The notes beneath the pieces were generated by a model. The model did not search any database. It was not told the DNA's origin and saw nothing but the letters and a program-made list of their open reading frames with translations. 7,539 nucleotides of DNA, from the NCBI GenBank assembly GCA_023449855.1, contig JAEXHR010000120.1:1-7539 (forward strand), given 5' to 3'. Source of the stretch: Pseudomonadota bacterium (GTDB taxonomy: Bacteria > Pseudomonadota > Alphaproteobacteria > Rhizobiales > Xanthobacteraceae). The translations under genes were made by a program, and so were the position numbers. Numbering within the stretch: the first letter of the stretch is position 1; every line of letters begins with the position of its first letter. Below, in pieces: positions 6,173-7,539 of this stretch.

Positions 6173-6730
6173 TTAAGCACTTGTCGTCTTTTTTCCGTCG
6201 TCGCTATTTTCGCTTCTACCTTTGTAGATCGTCCTGATGCCGCCGACCCCATGGATTGTCACCATCGTCGCCAGAGGCAGTGCCAGTGTTGCGTGGAAAT
6301 AGAACAGCGAATATGCCAACGGAACTGCGGGCTGAGAGACTAGGTTGAACACAGGCCAGAAGGACACCAGTTCCAACCAGCGCCCCCCAAGTGCGCGGGC
6401 CACCCAAGCCGAGAGGGCCATTGCTAAGACGACTAAGAGAAGCGCGAACTGGAACAGCCGAATTCCCATGGACCATTTGGTCCCAGTCCGTTTGGTACGC
6501 TGCGGAAACCGATATCGGCTGAGCCATAGCAAGCCGAAGAACCCGGCAATCATACCCGCCATCCGGTGCGCCGCAAAAAGCCACTCGCGTATCGGGTAAG
6601 CTACCTTCCAGGTCCAGTCGAAGGTCGTGAATCCGGTCAACAGCGCAACGAAGACGGAACACGCCAAAAGCCAATGAACCAACGCTAATGAGGAAGACGG
6701 CTTCCCGCCCAGATCACTTTCGAAAGGCAA
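6173..6730 (-). CDS. Cytochrome b561-like membrane protein (di-haem b type)
   Basis: Inner-membrane protein of 185 residues with four hydrophobic helices (about 14-35, 52-71, 90-112 and 137-162), the usual size for bacterial cytochrome b561/b-b6 domain proteins. Four histidines sit where haem b ligands are expected: H19 in LVHWLL, H55 in AAHRMAG, H146 in FYFHATLA and H160 in TIHGVGG, the last pair 14 residues apart on helix 4. The tail is hydrophilic and cytosolic. The start is a TTG at 6730: no ATG or GTG lies between it and the upstream in-frame stop, and a later start would remove helix 1 or its histidine. It begins 8 bases after the stop of the P460/cytochrome c gene with only a weak ribosome site, so the two are co-transcribed. 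The role is presumably electron exchange between the quinone pool and the neighbouring c-type cytochrome; direction unknown. Confidence 0.87.
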   Translation of the reverse strand: MPFESDLGGKPSSSLALVHWLLACSVFVALLTGFTTFDWTWKVAYPIREWLFAAHRMAGMIAGFFGLLWLSRYRFPQRTKRTGTKWSMGIRLFQFALLLVVLAMALSAWVARALGGRWLELVSFWPVFNLVSQPAVPLAYSLFYFHATLALPLATMVTIHGVGGIRTIYKGRSENSDDGKKTTSA

Positions 6731-6738
6731 GCCGAAGG

Positions 6739-7539
6739 CTATTTCAGGCCTTCAAGATAGCTGATGATATCGCTCCGCGTCGCAGAATCGTCCACACCTG
6801 GGAAGAATTTCCCCATCCGATTGCCTGGAATGAAGTTCTTCGTGTCCGCCAGGTGCATTTCCAGAGTGCCTCGTGACCATTGTACGGTCGATGCGGACAT
6901 GGATGGAGAAAAACTGTAGCCCTCAAGCGATCCGGCCTTTCGACCGACTACGCCATATAAGGATGGTCCTGTGCCATTTTCGCCCACGACTGCCGAATGG
7001 CAACCGCTGCATGTTGCTTCAAAAGCAACCTTGCCTTGCGCTGCTCGTGCTTGCGCCATCGCAGGCGTGAGCGCGGCCATACCACCGGCAACATTCATGA
7101 CAGGTGCATTCTCTACGCGGTGCCCGACCTCAGTTTGCAGTGCTGGCATAGCGCTAACTGGAATTGCCTTCTGACCAAGCGCACCAAGCGCAGGGTAGGC
7201 GTATGTGTAGATCCAATCGTTGTTGCGAACAGGCACATGGCATTGCTGACAGTCCGACTTGTAATTAGTCGCGATCTGGCGAGAAGTGTTTTTGGGGTCG
7301 AATTGAGCCCAGCCCCAGCCATCGCCCCATAGCGGGTTTGATTTGAAGCGCCCTTGGGTATCTTTGATCATGAGGAACCAGGTCGTAGTTTCGCTGGCCC
7401 AGAACGCCTTTCCAGTCGTGTGTGATGCGCCAATCGTTGCAGAAACTTCCTTTATGATCACAGCACCGTCGGGCCACTTCCCGGATTGCCGAAAAGCAGC
7501 GACGTCCGGTGGTCGTGTGTAGACCGAGTGCACATCTGC
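6739..7539 (-). CDS. Cytochrome P460-type domain fused to class I cytochrome c (5' end outside window)
   Basis: Partial gene: the frame is open to the right edge, so the N-terminus with its expected signal peptide is missing. Numbering from a GTG at 7533, residues 1-118 match the cytochrome P460 family: VYTRPPDVAAFRQSG, WPDGAVIIKEV (20-30), WGDGWGWAQF (69-78), the haem site CQQCH (95-99) and DWIYTYAYPAL (106-116). A linker of about 45 residues leads to a class I cytochrome c (165-264) with CSGCH (175-179), GPSLYGVVGRKAG (189-201), the likely axial Met M240 in GNRMGKFFPGV, and the terminal helix SDIISYLEGLK. It is thus a periplasmic dihaem protein. Enzymes of the P460 group oxidise hydroxylamine and NO, using a haem cross-linked to lysine; I cannot tell which lysine, if any, does so here, and the relatives cytochrome c'-beta bind gases without the cross-link. 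It leads the cytochrome b gene. Confidence 0.88.
   Translation of the reverse strand, partial: ADVHSVYTRPPDVAAFRQSGKWPDGAVIIKEVSATIGASHTTGKAFWASETTTWFLMIKDTQGRFKSNPLWGDGWGWAQFDPKNTSRQIATNYKSDCQQCHVPVRNNDWIYTYAYPALGALGQKAIPVSAMPALQTEVGHRVENAPVMNVAGGMAALTPAMAQARAAQGKVAFEATCSGCHSAVVGENGTGPSLYGVVGRKAGSLEGYSFSPSMSASTVQWSRGTLEMHLADTKNFIPGNRMGKFFPGVDDSATRSDIISYLEGLK

Noticed and set aside
6037..6252. Small opposing open frames in the gap (66 and 69 codons)
   Set aside because: They overlap each other and the 3' end of the cytochrome b gene, have no recognisable product and no good ribosome site.

Overview
This window looks like chromosome or plasmid DNA from a proteobacterium, most likely an alphaproteobacterium (the Sphingomonadales or Rhizobiales are plausible). 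That rests on the GC-rich, tightly packed genes, the gene families and general protein flavour. I cannot name the genus from sequence alone. No rRNA, tRNA, CRISPR array, transposase or integrase is visible.

Left part (1-3329, all + strand): a Nu-class-like glutathione S-transferase; a CorA-family divalent-metal transporter whose ATG overlaps the transferase stop by 4 bases; a two-part protein of unknown function whose N-terminal half resembles a small family often mislabelled phosphoribosylpyrophosphate synthetase; a compact GreA/GreB-like protein with an acidic hairpin tip; and a RidA-family (enamine/imine deaminase) protein. Together they look like a set of stress and housekeeping accessory genes, not one pathway. 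Only the first two are clearly coupled.

Middle part (3360-5604, - strand): a three-gene operon read right to left. It encodes a thioredoxin-fold protein with a CRGC motif, a membrane-anchored DM13-domain protein (a putative redox domain) and a 427-residue major facilitator transporter. Both junctions are start/stop overlaps (TAATG, then ATGA), so the three products are probably made together. This convergent operon ends 30 bases from the RidA gene.

The stretch 5605-6172 has no convincing gene. It is AT-richer than the left part, is dense with stop codons, and holds several short palindromes and one hairpin followed by eight T on the + strand.

Right part (6173-7539, - strand): a cytochrome pair running in from beyond the right edge. 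The upstream gene encodes a cytochrome P460-type domain fused to a class I cytochrome c (two CxxCH haem sites), cut at its N-terminus by the window edge. Eight bases after its stop, a TTG-started gene encodes a four-helix cytochrome b561-like membrane protein with four candidate haem-ligand histidines. The likely picture is a periplasmic dihaem c-type protein exchanging electrons with a membrane b-type cytochrome. The substrate cannot be read from the sequence. The two most interesting items are this P460-cytochrome c/cytochrome b unit and the thioredoxin/DM13/transporter operon.
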